From Diphasiastrum complanatum (lineage: Eukaryota; Streptophyta; Lycopodiopsida; Lycopodiales; Lycopodiaceae): 64,000 nt of DNA. Shown piece by piece: positions 25,291 through 38,400 of the stretch. Location: positions 44,085,163-44,149,162 of the forward strand of contig CM055112.1 in NCBI GenBank assembly GCA_029204225.1, in the 5' to 3' direction. A program made the position numbers and the translations under genes. The stretch's first letter is position 1. Each line of letters opens with the position of its first letter. The notes below the pieces were generated by a model. That model was given only the letters and a program-made list of their open reading frames with translations. It ran no database searches and was not told the DNA's origin.

Positions 25291-26159
25291 ATGAGAACAC
25301 ACACACAAATATGAAAAAACAAAATGTTTCTATTACCAAAGCTCTGCTAGCTCTCGACTCCCAACTTGACGAACATCTCGAAGATCTCAAAGACCTAGAA
25401 AAACGAAGAACTCGAAGACGAAATACTCACGAACAACACGAACAACAGGAGAAGGTTGAATGACGCGAAACAAAAATGTTCGAGACACCCGAAGGTTGAA
25501 TACTTTTGACTCTTCATGCTCCAAAGGACCATGAAGATCAAACAAGTATCGTGAAGTACAATTTCCTGATATGATATGGTGACATCAGCAGAAGAACGTT
25601 AGGACGTGTCTGATCTGCCGCTCTTGTAATCTGTGATTAGTCTTAGATTGTTTAATCTATCTAATCAATGTTACTCTAAATATATGCAGTTGCTAGATGC
25701 ACTAATAATATTGAAGAATATAGAAGATACAGATAGATAAAATACAACATAAAGAAGTTCGTCAGTGAGCGAAACGTTGTAAGCAGGATCCACAGAGATC
25801 CAAGAAGTCCGCTAGTAAGCGAGACACTGTTTGTGGGAGAACACTGCTTCTCTCACGCCGATGCGCTGTGTGGGCCTGTCACATATTGCTTGAACAAGAG
25901 GATGAATAGATGATGTTGTAGCTGTTATGCACATATCATTCCATTTTGTCTGATCTCGATTGAATTATTGTCTACTCATTGTTCGTGTATCTCATTCGCT
26001 TGTTTTATCTATTCCACACATAGGTTCAATCTTGTCGAATGTTGAATTAACTCAAACGTAGGTCAACAATGTCTGTCTACATTCTAGAGGATTGTAGGAA
26101 TGATATAGCAGGCAGTGACAAGCAATCATATCCGAACTCCATCCGAATTTATCACGCAG

Positions 26160-26227
<68 letters not shown>

Positions 26228-27164
26228 ACAGGGATGACATCTCATACACACAAATGCCAAAATCTCAATAACATGCTTGAGTCCAAAAAATTACGATGAT
26301 TCAAAATCCTTCAATAAAAAACTATGCTAATTATGATGCCCAAAGAAACATGAAGTTTCTACCCACAAAGCATTGCTAGCTTATGAACCAAAACCTGCAT
26401 AAATACACAAGAAATTGCACAGACAGAAACCATAAACAACCGCAACGCTCCTGCAAGCGGTTTCAAGGAAGGCACCAAAGGCAAACGCAAAGTCCTACCT
26501 ATGGTCCATTACTAAGTCAAAGTAAACCAAAGGCAACCACAAGCCGCAACGCACCGCAAGGGTCAACATTATGGTTATAAGCGAATACCAAAGCAAAGCA
26601 ACAAAGGCACCGAAGGCAACTGCAAAGTCCAGCATACGGTCCATTATGAACCAAATCGAAGGCTATTGAAGGAGCCTCACATATGGCTTGCAAACGGTTT
26701 CAACGTTCAAGGCAACAAACCGCAGCCGCACCATCAAGCAAACCAAAGGTCAACACTTATGATCAAGGAGCGAAGACCATGGCTCATGACGAGAAGCCGC
26801 CAAGACACGACAAGATGAAACTTGCGATCACCTACGAAGCAAACCGAAGGCAGTCACAAATAGTAGAAGGTGTTGTTGATATTTTACACTGAATGCTTAA
26901 CATAAGAGCATTTTCTCAATATGGAGCACGAACAACACAAGTGGTTACAGCCTAGATGGCATAACTTTCGATGCTCAATCTTCCGCTCTGTTGCACCTAC
27001 TAGTAAATGCGAGCTGGATGTATATATACACAACATCCTTGTGGTTACAAGAATTGCTTAACTTATCTATAATTACAAGACTATTTAGTCTGACAAGATA
27101 TTGGTCGTGAATGTACTTTACAAATATTTGATGTACAATGACATCTATACAATGTGTGTATCAG
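25291..27164. other. non-coding, microsatellite- and repeat-bearing sequence
   Basis: No gene recognised. A second compound tract, (CT)n then (CA)n, lies at 26161-26230. At about 26395-26880 a loose A/C-rich repetition occurs (AAGGCAACCGCAAAG-like units about 80-120 bp apart with GGTCCATTA). These explain the short open frames. Confidence 0.55.
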
Positions 27165-27345
27165 TCAGATGAGACGGATGACTCGATGGAGTCGAAGTAG
27201 TCGAACGAGTCGATCGTCGAAGTAGTCGGATGACTCGATCGTCCTCGATTGTCGAAGTAGTCAGATGAGTCGGATACTTCGGTCATCCATCGAAGTAGTC
27301 GAGTGACTTGATGGTCGAAGTAGTCGGAGATGGCTATGTCTTCGA
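27165..27345. repeat. short minisatellite based on GTCGAAGTAGTCG
   Basis: About seven imperfect copies of a 22-30-bp unit containing GTCGAAGTAGTCGGATGACT. On the minus strand it yields Ser/Asp/Tyr/Phe-rich frames without meaning. Confidence 0.8.
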
Positions 27346-28035
27346 TTTTCTTCAAATGGTTTGAAATGACATTCAAATGTAGAGATAGACGAGAATGGAT
27401 ACCCTTTGTTCTGGAGATGAGGATTAGCCAAAAGGTTGATATATTCATCCTTCGAATAGTTCGGTTGATTTGATTATGTGTAGAAAGTCGTAGATGTCAA
27501 CCTGCTGCACAAAAACCAGACATTACTTTGTAGATAGAAAGTAGCTTTGTAGGTACTACGGTCTGTGTTAAGAAACACGACTAACTATGCAGAATGGCAA
27601 AACAAAAAACTGTAATTCCTGCAGGTATCAAATGAGCAGACAGAAACCTAAAAAGGTTGCATCTGATCCTAGATTAATGATTAATTCAAGGATAAAATGT
27701 GCAAGAAGAATTTTCAATAAATTGAATCACCAATGAGAGAGTTGTGAGCTTAATCTCCAACAAAGTTGAGCCACCCATAAAATAGTTAAAATAACAATGA
27801 TCGACTTATACAGTGCTTTCTTATTTCGACGGCACCACGTGTGCTCAGTTCTAGAATTATCGGGCCATCTTTCTTTTACGAGCCCTTTGAGTGCTTTTAA
27901 GCAGCTTTATCTTTGTACTTACTTATTAGTTGAATATACAGTTTGTGGAGAGCAATTTTGTTGTCTTGTCTTATTGCACTTGACATTGTGTTGTGGTGAT
28001 TGATCTGGTCGGGTTTTTAATCTGTGTTCTTAACT
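27346..28035 (+). repeat. copia D 5' LTR region (right end defined)
   Basis: The last 95 bp (27941-28035) are repeated at 31551-31645 (GTTTGTGGAGAGCAATT ... TTAACT) and are followed directly by an initiator-tRNA-Met PBS. This defines the 3' edge of an LTR on the plus strand. The left LTR boundary is not resolved. Upstream sequence to 27346 has no other assignment. Confidence 0.6.
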
Positions 28036-28047
28036 TGGTATCAGAGC
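28036..28047 (+). other. copia D primer-binding site, tRNA-iMet type
   Basis: TGGTATCAGAGC, the canonical plant copia PBS, directly after the LTR end TTAACT. Confidence 0.92.
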
Positions 28048-29309
28048 CCTTGGTGGCTACAAACACCGGACAACAACGGAGAGCTGCAAATTCATGACGG
28101 TTTGTTGGCTAGGAAGCACAAAACCAAGTCTGTGGAGATTCGTGGAATGGCTCGAAACTATAAAAATGATTCAAAGATAGGGAATTGTCGGCTAAATCAG
28201 AGAGCAAGCAAAGATTGAAGCTGAAAATTCTTCTGGAGGGTTTCTTGGCATTTGTGATTGGTTTGAATCCAATCAAATACCATTTGAAGAGCGGCTTGGT
28301 GCAAAAGATTGCTTGTTGTAGGGCGACCTCAGAGGGATAGGTATCTGCTCAAAGAAATTCTCAAGAAGATCAGATAAAGCCCAAAATATCTTCTTCCTTG
28401 ACAACTAGGGTTTTAAGTTAGGAAAACACATTTCTCTCTCTATACAAATTCTTTTTTGAAGCTATAAAGAGCTAGAAGTGGGCGCCTTGCTACTGTTGTG
28501 AACGTGTGGAGAGGCCGTGGGCAGTCGCGAACTGCAAAGAGAGGTAGCTTGGAATTTGTCAGGCTGCCATAGCCATGGTTTTGAGTAAGAAAGCTTGGAA
28601 AGCTTGGAGATAGCGTGAGGGAGGTCGCAGGCCTGAACCCACGGTCAATCGCACTAATCCTGTAGCGTGTGGAAGGGAGTAGTGATCCCAAGGAGAGAAC
28701 TTGACACGCCTAGGTGATCATGATCATTGGATCCAGAACTATTATGATCAACGGTTGACGTTGACTGGCCAAGAAGTGATCTAGGCAGTCAGATCTTGGA
28801 TCACCATTGGATCTGTTGGATTTCAACTTGAACTTCATAAGAAGGGTCTGAAGTGCAAAGCGCATTGCAATTTCATTAAAAATTCTCAAACTGAAGTAAT
28901 TGTTGGGTCCCAAGTTTTTGAAGAGTGAAGTTTCTTCACACTGAAGAAACAATTAAAAAACTCAAAGTGCCCTTATTTTCACCTCCTTTAGCCTATTTTG
29001 GCCAAACGAAAGGCTATAGCCTCCAAACAAAGGACACACTGATTGTACCTGCAAGTACGATACGCCAAAATAGAGGGATTGCCGCAGAAAAAGTGTTTGG
29101 AGCACGTCAGAAGTGATTTCACCATTCTACTGGGCCCGTAGTTGGGAGTTGGTGACGAGAAGCATTTCGGAAAGCGACGCCAGTTTGGCTTTCAATTTGG
29201 CGAGAGCGGTGGGTGGCCTGGTAAGCCAAAAATTGCAGGTCATTATTTTTTATTCTGACATCACGGTTGGCTTCGGCGTACACTTTTTAGCCTACAGGTG
29301 AAGTTTCAA
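28048..29309. other. copia D leader / unassigned
   Basis: No domain recognised between the PBS and the gag start. Short frames only. It probably holds the untranslated leader plus later insertions, because it is longer than usual. Confidence 0.4.
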
Positions 29310-29613
29310 GCAGTTTGGGCAAACATCAATGAGGCAATTTTGGGCAATGCAAGCAAACTTGATGGGGCTTCTAACTGCAACATCTGGAAATTCAAAATGA
29401 AGAGCATTTTGATGGAGAAAGAGTTATGGGAGATCGTAGCAGATATTGAAGTCCGAGATACCACTCCAGGTGACATGAAGGCCTTTGATAAAAAGGCGTA
29501 GAGAGCATTGTCCTTTATCAATCTTTCAGTGAAAGACCATGTGATCACTCATATAAGTGATGCCACGATAGCTAGGGGAGCTTGGGAAGCTCTTAGAATG
29601 CAATTTCAAACTT
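29310..29613 (+). pseudogene. copia D gag N-terminus
   Basis: Plus-strand gag: ASKLDGASNCNIWKFKMKSI, LMEKELWEIVAD, AFDKKA, one stop, then RALSFINLSVKDHVITHISD and ARGAWEALRMQFQ. This is the standard copia gag core. It ends at the junction with an inverted pol segment. Confidence 0.88.
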
Positions 29614-31550
29614 GAAATCCAGCTCGTTTATAAAGATTTGGATCTGAATTTGTTCTTATAAATCCATGAGAAAGAAAGTAATTGTCAATGCATCCATACC
29701 ATGCGCGTGGCGCTTGCTTAAGGCCATAAAGTGCTTTGCGTAGCTTACATACCTTCTATTCTTGTCCTTTTGCCATGAAGCCCTACGGTTGGACCATGTA
29801 AACTTCTTCCTCTAAGTCACCATTCAAAAATGTCCATTTGATGGATCTTCCACCCAAAATGAGATGCTAGGGCAATGATAAGGCGTAGCGTAGTCCACTT
29901 AGCCACTGGAGCAAATGTCTCTTCATAGTCAATTCCTTTATTTTGCTCATAGCCCTTCACTACTAGGCGTGCCTTATGCACACTTTGTTCTAAACACCCA
30001 TTTGTTGTCAATGGGTTTCTTTCCAAGTGGTGGATCAACCAACTCCCATGTATCATGCCTGTGGATGGATTCCATCTCCTCTTCCATTGCCCTTTGCCAC
30101 TCTTTGTGATCTTTTGCTTCATCAAAGGTTGATGGCTCTCGACACTTCAAAATGTCACTAATTAGGGCATAGTTCACATGATAATGATAGGGAGACTTCC
30201 TTTCCTGCGTTGATCTTCTCACTTCTTCTTCTTGTGTGCTAGATCCTGGTTGATTTAGCTTTGCGTCCTTCATGATCTTTTCATACCGTTTTGGTATCTT
30301 AGATTCAGGTGATATACTACGTGGAGAGTATGTATTCCAAGGAGTGTCCAAGTAATGTCTCTTACTTCCAACCGATTTCTCCTTTATTGCTCCTATTGGC
30401 AAGTACCTTCTCCTAGGCTCTTGAATAGGTGGTGTCCTTTCATAATCGCCCTCTTGACTCTCATCTTCACGTGCATCATCTTGTGGAGCATCTTCTTCAT
30501 CTTCTTCTTCCAAAATTGTGAGAAGTCTTTTGATGCTTTCACCACTTGCATGGTCTTCATCTTCATACCTATGCGTCTCATCAAAGATCACATCTTTGCT
30601 TATGTGAATCTTGTTCATTACAAGATCAAAACACCTATACGCCTTCATCCTCTCATCATAACCGACGAAGATACACTTGATTGCTTCGGCATCAAGTTTC
30701 TTTCGCTCTTCCTTTGGCACATGTACATAGGCCCTACATCCAATGACACGAAACTTGTCGATTTTTGGCTTTATTCCTGTAAATGCTTCTTCGGGAGTCA
30801 CATTTGGAACCACAACTCTAGGGCTCCTGTTTTGCAAGAATGTTGTCGCACTTCCGACCAAAGTGACTCGGTCAAGCCCATTTGCTTCATCATGGAGCGT
30901 GCTTTCATGATTGTGTGAATTGTCTTTTGATGTCGTGTTCCTTACAAAAGTCCTCAAAATCATCAGATTTGTATTTGCCCCCTCTATCAAATCTTAGCAC
31001 TTTGATGCGTGCATCCAGTTGGTTCTCTACTAAAGTCTTGAACTCCTTGAAGGGAGCAAAAGCGTCAGATTTATTCTTCAAGAAATAAATCCATGTTCTC
31101 CTACAGTAATCATCTATGAAAGTCATAAAATAATATGCTTTCCCCAACAACATGGTCTTCATTGGGCCGCATATGTCGCTGTGAATAAGTTCCAGCGGTT
31201 TCTTAGCTCTTGCAGCTCCACCTTTCTTGAATGTCTCCCTGTGATGCTTTCCCATGACGCATCCTTCACATATTGCGTGATGATCATCCTGCAATGCTGG
31301 TAATCCTATTACCATCTTCAGCTTTGCCATCAATCTTAAGCTCCCATAGTTCAAGTGACCAAGTCTTCTGTGCCACAACTCATATTGAGATGCTGTTGAG
31401 ATAGCCAAACCATATTCTCCTGGTTTTGCAGCATCCAATTTATAAAGGGCACAATTGCTATCTCTATAACCTTTCGCCACCACTTTATGGTTGTGGTTCA
31501 TATCCCTCATAAGGCATCCATCCTTGACAAATTCAACCTTACTTACTACG
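29614..31550 (-). pseudogene. copia D pol in inverted orientation: protease end, integrase, RT N-terminus
   Basis: Reading on the minus strand from 31550: protease tail (KVEFVKDGCLMRDM), GAG-pre-integrase (LWHRRLGHLNYGSLRLM, CEGCVMGKHHRETF), integrase (HSDICGPMKT, FIDDYCRRTWIYFL, RFDRGGKYKSDDF), the integrase C-terminus (FRVIGCRAYVHVPKEERKKL, FVGYDERMKAYRCF), an acidic linker, and RT (WQRAMEEEMESIHRHDTWEL, KARLVVKGYEQNKGIDYEET, LYGLKQAPRAWY). It ends at SDPNLYKRAG just before the YVDD site. Stops and frameshifts occur near 30990, 29990 and 29850. RNase H is missing. It is flanked by plus-strand gag and plus-strand LTR sequence of what looks like the same element. Confidence 0.9.
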
Positions 31551-31645
31551 GTTTGTGGAGAGCAATTCTATTGTCTTGTCTTATTGCACTTGACGTTGTG
31601 GTGTGGTGATTGATCCGGTCAGGTTTTTAAACTGTGCTCTTAACT
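31551..31645 (+). repeat. copia D LTR 3' end fragment
   Basis: 95 bp matching 27941-28035 in the same orientation, ending TTAACT, but without a PBS afterwards. It marks the right end of the element. The U3/R part of this LTR was lost with the inversion. Confidence 0.85.
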
Positions 31646-32079
31646 AAAATAGACCACCCACATAAAGTATACTTCATTCAATTTGTATGTTCTTGAGCTC
31701 AAATGATATATGTTAGGTCGTTCATCAGTCCTCCAAGCAAGTTGAACAACTAGGACAAGTGCATATTCAACATTCTCGATTGAATGGCTCTATGTTGTTG
31801 TTGCTTTTTAGTACTTTTGCGTTGGAGGAGGAATTTGATGCTCTTGGGTGCATTGCCTTATTATTGCAGACCTTCGCTTAAGAGGCGTTTATAACTTCCC
31901 TATTGCAGACCTTTGCTTAAGAGGCGTTTATAACTTCCCTATGGCTTTCTTGATGTAAGTGATATTTCTATGAGCAAAAACTTTTTTTAATGTAAGAACT
32001 CATTAGCACTCATGTTTTCTTTCTCTCTTATCTTGTGATTTTTGGTTTTAGTGCTCGAGCTCGTCGGCATGGCATGTCC
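31646..32079. other. spacer with 39-bp tandem duplication
   Basis: Contains two nearly identical 39-bp units (TATTGCAGACCTTCGCTTAA plus GAGGCGTTTATAACTTCCC) at 31862-31900 and 31901-31939. Nothing else recognised. Confidence 0.6.
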
Positions 32080-33370
32080 TATTAAAAACGAGGAATTATG
32101 CACCTTGCAAATATCTATTAGGACCTACATGCATGAGAGTTTGAACACAATCAATAATTGCTAGATCAACTTGGATTTTCAAGAGCTATCTAACACACTT
32201 TGTATTTAGGCAAGAGCTCTATCCCACAAAAAGTTATCATCAATCAAAGTCAAGGAAGTTTCATGCACATCCTTCAAAAAACCAAGTATTTTTCACTATG
32301 GAACACTCATACAAGAATCTTGCTCTCGGGGGGCAAGAGAAAAAGATTAAACTCTTGAATAGAGAGAGAAAGTGCAAAAGAGTATTGAAGTAAAAAATTG
32401 TCAATCTCTCAAAAAAGTTGCATGTACAATGAGATCTCACATCCATATAGTAGTGGCTCGTTGCTTCAAAAATTCATGTGACAACCTCTAATTTTGATTG
32501 GACACAATGGATTGCACCTCATATCATGATTGCACCTCAAGATTTGCACCTCTCAAGATGATTCTCATGATTTGTACCTCACAATAAGATTGGGCCTCAT
32601 GATTTGCACATGATTGGGAAACATGATTTACACCTCTTAACATTATTGGCCTCATGATCTACACCTCTCAACATGATTGAACCTCATGAGCGAATGAGAT
32701 GTGGATTTGGATGCATTATTTGCAAATTTCCAATCCTTGCATTATGTGACAAGTGTCATCATCTCACTAGAACTCGAGATGGAAGACTATCAGATTTCCT
32801 AAATCATTATAAATATACAAGTTGGTGGTGGACATGAATCCAACCCCATGATGACAGTTAGCATGCATGGATCTAGCTCTGATACCATGTTAAAAATGAG
32901 GAATTATGAACATTGATAAGATCTCTCAAGACTTACATGCATGAGAGTTCTCCCACATCAAGATCAACTCAAATTTTCAAGAGCTATCTAACACACTTTG
33001 AATCTAGGCAAGAGCTCTATCACACAAAAAGTCATCATCATTCAAAGTCAAGCAAGTTTCATGCACATCCTTGAAAAAACTAAGTACTCTTCACTATGGA
33101 ACACTCATACAAGCATCTTGTTGTCGGGTAGAGGGAGAAAAAGATTAAGCTCTCAAGTAGAAAGAGAAAGTGCAAAAGAGTATTGAGTTAAAAATTGTCT
33201 ATCTCTCAAAAAAGTTGTATGTACAATGAGAGCTCACTTCCATATAGTAGGGGATCTAGTTCTTGCTTCAAAAATGCATGTGACAAACTCTACTTTTAAT
33301 TGGAATAATAAAAATACGTATAAGGTGGTGGTGGAGATAAATCCAACCCCATGATGACAACTAGCATGCA
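32080..33370 (-). mobile_element. TRIM-like LTR pair with a 20-bp interior
   Basis: Two direct repeats share starts (TGTTAAAAATGAGGAATTATG; left copy TATTAAAAACGAGG), long interior similarity and ends (CCCCATGATGACAAYTAGCATGCA split over two blocks). They span 32080-32867 and 32888-33370. The left copy is longer because of roughly 300 bp of degenerate GATTTGCACCTC repeats at about 32500-32800. Between them lies only 32868-32887, which on the minus strand starts with TGGTATCAGAGC, a perfect initiator-Met PBS abutting the right repeat. No polypurine tract, coding region or target duplication was found. It is too small for autonomy. Confidence 0.68.
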
Positions 33371-34680
33371 AAATCAATAATATATTTTTATCTATTTTCA
33401 CATGTCCTTCACTAAAGGGTGGGTCCATCATTTATTCTTTCTTGGGCTAAAGTAGATGGGGAGCATTTTGGTGGCATTGTCACATTGGGTAACATTGCTA
33501 TAGAGTTGCTTTTTGACATGTCGTGTGTTCTAGTGATGGTAGTGAAAGTTGGTGTTCATGATGTGAGAGAGCACCACACTCCTATTGAGAAAACTGGTTG
33601 CACAATCCCTAGCATAAAACATCCCTGAGGGGGGAGGACTTCCATCACCATTGAATAGTGAAGAGTAAAAATGAGGACTAATTAATTACGCATTGTGGTG
33701 CACTCAAATTGAGGGAAATCCAATGGGGAATGGAGCCATCGAGGTGTGAGGCAAAATTCAATACTTGTGCTTTAGGAAAAGATGGATGATCACTGACAAT
33801 AGGGAATGCACTCCAAATTGTTTTAAGGTAATAGTCATAGAGAGAGTTATTAGACAACAACATGGGCAAAAGGAGTGTGTGAAATAGAGATTTGTCTTAT
33901 GGGCTACATCATGTTGTTGGACAACAAAAGCGCGATGAAAAGGAATATATGGAACAACCAAAACACAATGTCCTGTCAAGAGTATAGCACATGCATGTAT
34001 GATCTAAGTGTTGCCTCATCTAATTTGGTATGCATTTTTTGGGAATTCGACATGTATCTTTCATTATTGGGGGATCCCCTATTTTGTGCCATGTCCACAT
34101 GATTCTCCATGTCACCGTCACTTGTTCGTCAGGAGTCGTTGAGCATGCGCTCTGAAGATTGCAGTCCCGCCCTTGTTGTCGGGCTTCCAATGTCCCAGGC
34201 TCGTTGTGCAAACTGTCGTATTGTCGCTCCAAGGTGCGCTTGGACCCCCCCCCAAAAAAATCGTCGCCATCACCACCACCAGCACTATTGTCTCTAGCCC
34301 CAACTCTATAATCAAAATATATAGTATCAAGTTCAAAAAAAAACAAATAAATTCACGAAAGCGACTGAACATTGAGAAAATCTTTAGAGCCAATTTTTGC
34401 AGTTAAAAAACGAGCATCAAGTTAAAATGGTGTGACCATCCTCTCATGTGAATCCATTTTAGTTTAAGGGTAACCTTTTGTGTGAAGAGCCAAATTGTTC
34501 ATGCAATCTAGACTCTAGAGCCTCAATTAACAAGAAAAGCTGACCCTAAAAAATAATAGCATAAATATAAGTTGGCCTGCCAAACTCAAAATCAAATAAA
34601 ATCAACAACATAAAAAAAAATAAAAAATTGGGGGGAAATTGGAATCTATTGTCCACCCTTTTAAATTAAATTTTTTTATA
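33371..34680. other. unassigned intergenic sequence
   Basis: No coding similarity. A C9A7 run sits at about 34248-34260. Short open frames lack domains. Confidence 0.4.
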
Positions 34681-35419
34681 TGCGTGGGTGACAAGGCAGC
34701 TCTTTGGTACCTGAATACCACCCAACGACAGAGATCCCATCACCGTCGGATTCTATACAGAGAGCCAGGATTTTGCCACGTTTCTGAACTCCATCGTTGA
34801 AAACATTCCACCTGGCAAAACTACCACGTGGCAGAAATCCAAAGGCTTGGGCGGAAAGCTCGTAGTGCCAGGGGAGAAACCGTCTGTTGCAGGTCAGGTA
34901 TCGGTTCTCACCGGCCATAACCGGTATTCAGAGAGCCCCTCTGGCTGTGAGACGGGCTGATCCGGTCGTCCACAAAGCAACCGCTTCCCTATTTAGTATT
35001 TCCTGTTCATCTCTCTCTCTCGCGCTCTCGCTCTCGCTCTCGCTCGTTTTCCATGATCGTCGTCGCCGACATCTCTATATTTCTCTCTCGCTAGCTTTTT
35101 CTGTTGCGATCGCCCCTGATTTGGCTGCCCATTTGGGGGATTTGCTTTTGGAGCAGCAGATTGAGAGTACAGACTTCAGCCGCTTTGCCTGGTCTAGTTT
35201 TTTTTGGTTTCAATTCGTTTGTATTGCTTCTTAACTGCTTGATTACTTTGTATCCCCAACAATCGGCTACATAAGATTCATGTACTGTGTTTTTGTGCAG
35301 GAAACAAGACGTGGGTGCTTGCGTTTCTCAGAAGCAGTTCGGAAGTGAGAGTCGTATTCGTGTTTAGCAGAATTTTTGCAGATCTCAGACCTGTATTTGG
35401 TTTGAAAGGAGATAGAAAC
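34681..35419 (+). promoter_or_regulatory. H2A.Z upstream region and 5' UTR
   Basis: Contains a G-box CCACGTGG at about 34825 and a pyrimidine-rich (CTCTCG)n stretch at about 35010-35046 typical of plant 5' UTRs. A splice acceptor TTTTTGTGCAG lies at about 35290-35300, 120 bp before the ATG, suggesting a 5' UTR intron. No convincing TATA box was found; CTATTTAGTA near 34988 is the best candidate. The exact transcription start and the intron donor are not determined. Confidence 0.5.
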
Positions 35420-38400
35420 ATGGTGATGGGTGGCAATCATTCAGGGAAGGGGGCCAAGGGGCTTCTTATGGGAAAGGCCTTGGAAGCTGACAAGAAGGAT
35501 AAGAAGAAGCCCATATCTAGATCTTCTCGTGCTGGTTTGCAGGTTCTTCCAGCTATTCTCATCTGTTGCTCAATTTTGTCTTTCTAGAGGCTTTTGGAAA
35601 CTATTACACGTGTTTGTTATCGGGTATTGTATTGCAAAGCTCAAATAAAGTGCTGATTTCTAAAGGATTTTTTGAGTCAGCTGTTTCAGATCATACTCGG
35701 ATTGATTTTTATTAGTCAATCTGAGTAGTCTATCTGGAGGGGCATGTTAGAATTGTATCACAAAGCATTTTGCAACAAGTGCATGCTTTATCTTGCTCAC
35801 CACAGCTGTTCTTAACGTACGAAGGCTTTGGATCATGAATCTTTGTTTCCGATACACAATGATGAATTTTTTTCATACTGCCTTTTCTTCACTTATCATG
35901 TAGGTCGTAATTGTTAAAGCAGATGGTTACGAATCTAGACTGGGCTGTATTCTCCAGATTCCTTTTTGGAAAAAAAATAGTTTTTTTGACATGTATCATG
36001 AGGTGAGAATTGCATACTATATTAGGTTTGTAATGAATCCATACTTCAAACATCAAAGAGATGCTGACTCATGGTTTACGATATTTTATTGATGTTGCAA
36101 CAAATTTTAGAAGCCAATGTGGAGGTTGCAATTGGATTAGTAAAAATTTTATGGCAAAAGCAGTCTAGATTATGATGCTAGTTCACCTACTAGATGTTGG
36201 ACATTTATAATTCTCATATCTACTATGATGTGGCAAAGTGAAAATTTGCATTACAATGATATATAGCTGCTGAACAATGATGTATCAAGTACACAAAAAG
36301 AGAAAAATATTGAATCTTTGAGGTATGCACTTAATCCAAGTATTCACTTGTAAACTCATTGGAAGTGGATGCCGTCGTAGATTGTTGACAGGCTCGTATT
36401 TCCTTCCACAATGACGAATCTCGTTTCATGAATCGCTGGCCCAAAAAACAAACGATTTGCTGTGCTTTAAAAAACCATTATAGGAGCTACTCCAATAATT
36501 ATAGCAGGTCCGCTTGGAAACCTTTGTCTACTCTTATTGTAGTTTAGCTCAATTTTCTCCTAAATTTTTTTCAAGAACCAGCAAAAAAATTCAAGGAAAA
36601 GTAAAAGAAAGCATTTTTTTTTGCATTTTGAAAAACCCTAACCCTAAATTCCGAAATGCGTATTACAAGTATGACACATACACATATTTACTTATGTATG
36701 TTTTTGGTGTAAAGGGCTTGGGGGTGATTAGTAAGTTTTATGCATCTTTATTGTGTGGAGTCAGATTCAATAAGTTGTAACTTAAGGAAGGAAAGAAGCT
36801 TAGATAAAAAAATTGGAGTTTGGTAAAGAGTGTAGGCCTATGAGCCTTACTAGCAAGGCTTCACATTGAAAGTTGACAATAGTCTTGTTTTGTTGTTTGG
36901 AGGAACAACACAACAACAGTGTACAATTTTCGACATAAACTGAGACAAAAATGTTCCAAGGAAAATTTTATTGGTAAATAATTGTTAGGCTTGTCAAGTG
37001 TATTGGGCCTCGTTAGATATGGCCAAAAAATTGATTTAGTAGGAAATTGGAGTGGACTAAGCTTTTTGAGACTAGTTTTTTACAAGTACTGATAGATAAT
37101 GTTATATCTGCCCAGCAAATCTTTATTCCAGGTGATTTTTTGTTGAACTTAAAAAACTTTTGTTTTTAGTTTCTATTTTTTTTAAAGTTCTGGAATGGGT
37201 ATCTATGGGCTGCCGTATCTACCCTACACTGGAATGCTTTGTGTGTAGCTGCAAAAGTGCCCAATCTATTAAATTTTGATGGAAGTAATGCTCACAACAA
37301 TATATGTTTTGGTAGTTATGCCCTCTAATTTTTTACCCAATTTGTTGTGCACGTGAAGTCACTTTTTTGTGTTGGCTTATCTAAGATTCGTAACTACCTA
37401 TCCATTGATTATGGACGATCTGTCTAGATTCGACTACTTCTTTTGCTAGAATGCTTTGTGACTAGCCTCAAAGTGCCCAATCCATTAAATTTTCATGGAC
37501 GTAATGTTCACAACAATATGCCTGTATTTACGTTTTGGTAGTTATGCGCTCTAATTTCTTAACCAATTTGCTGTGCATGTCGCATTTTTGTGTTGGCTAA
37601 GCGTTGGCTTATCTAAGATAGATCATAACTACCTATCCATTGATTATAGACGATCTGTCTAGATTCCATTACTTACTTTTGCTCAATGTTTTTTAGTTTT
37701 TTTGTAAACTTATTCTCAATCAATCGTATTTGCTTTGTCTATACAGAATACAACTCTCTAAAATTCGAGGAAAACATCATCTGGTCATCAACCTCTCATT
37801 CATGAATATTGGCTCTTTTGATCTTGTTCAAGTCTTTTAGGGTTGATTTAGTGATCTGTGTTTGCTCTTATGAAAAGTCCTTGTTTTGATGTAGAGTTTT
37901 TTAACATTTTATTGCTATGGGAATCTTCTGAATGTGCTGCTTTGATGCCTGTGTCGATATATAGTTTTTACACCTTTTGTGGACATTAAGATCATCAGAT
38001 CTTGTTTGTCAGATCAAGTGTTGTGGTTTTGAAGTGTGCTATCTGTTGCACCGTAATTTTATGGTTTTGCTGCTCTATCTAGCTTGCTTTGAAAATCATA
38101 AATCAGATTTTACTTTTAAGTAGCATCTTTTGGAGTCCTACGCTTCCACATTTGAATCATAGTTTTCAGAGTTTGCATAATGCATTGGAGATTCTTGAAC
38201 ATTACCTTTTTTAGTGGATGTTACTGTCATATTTCCTTGTCTGTGTTGTGGATTATGCTCTATACAAACTATTAGACATCTGATTGAACGTTTAGTTGCA
38301 ATGTTTTGTTAGTGCACTGGGGATTCTTGAATTTTATTTTTCGAGGGGATATTTGTGCTTCATTGTTATATTTCCTTGTCTGCGTTGTCGGATTATGCTC

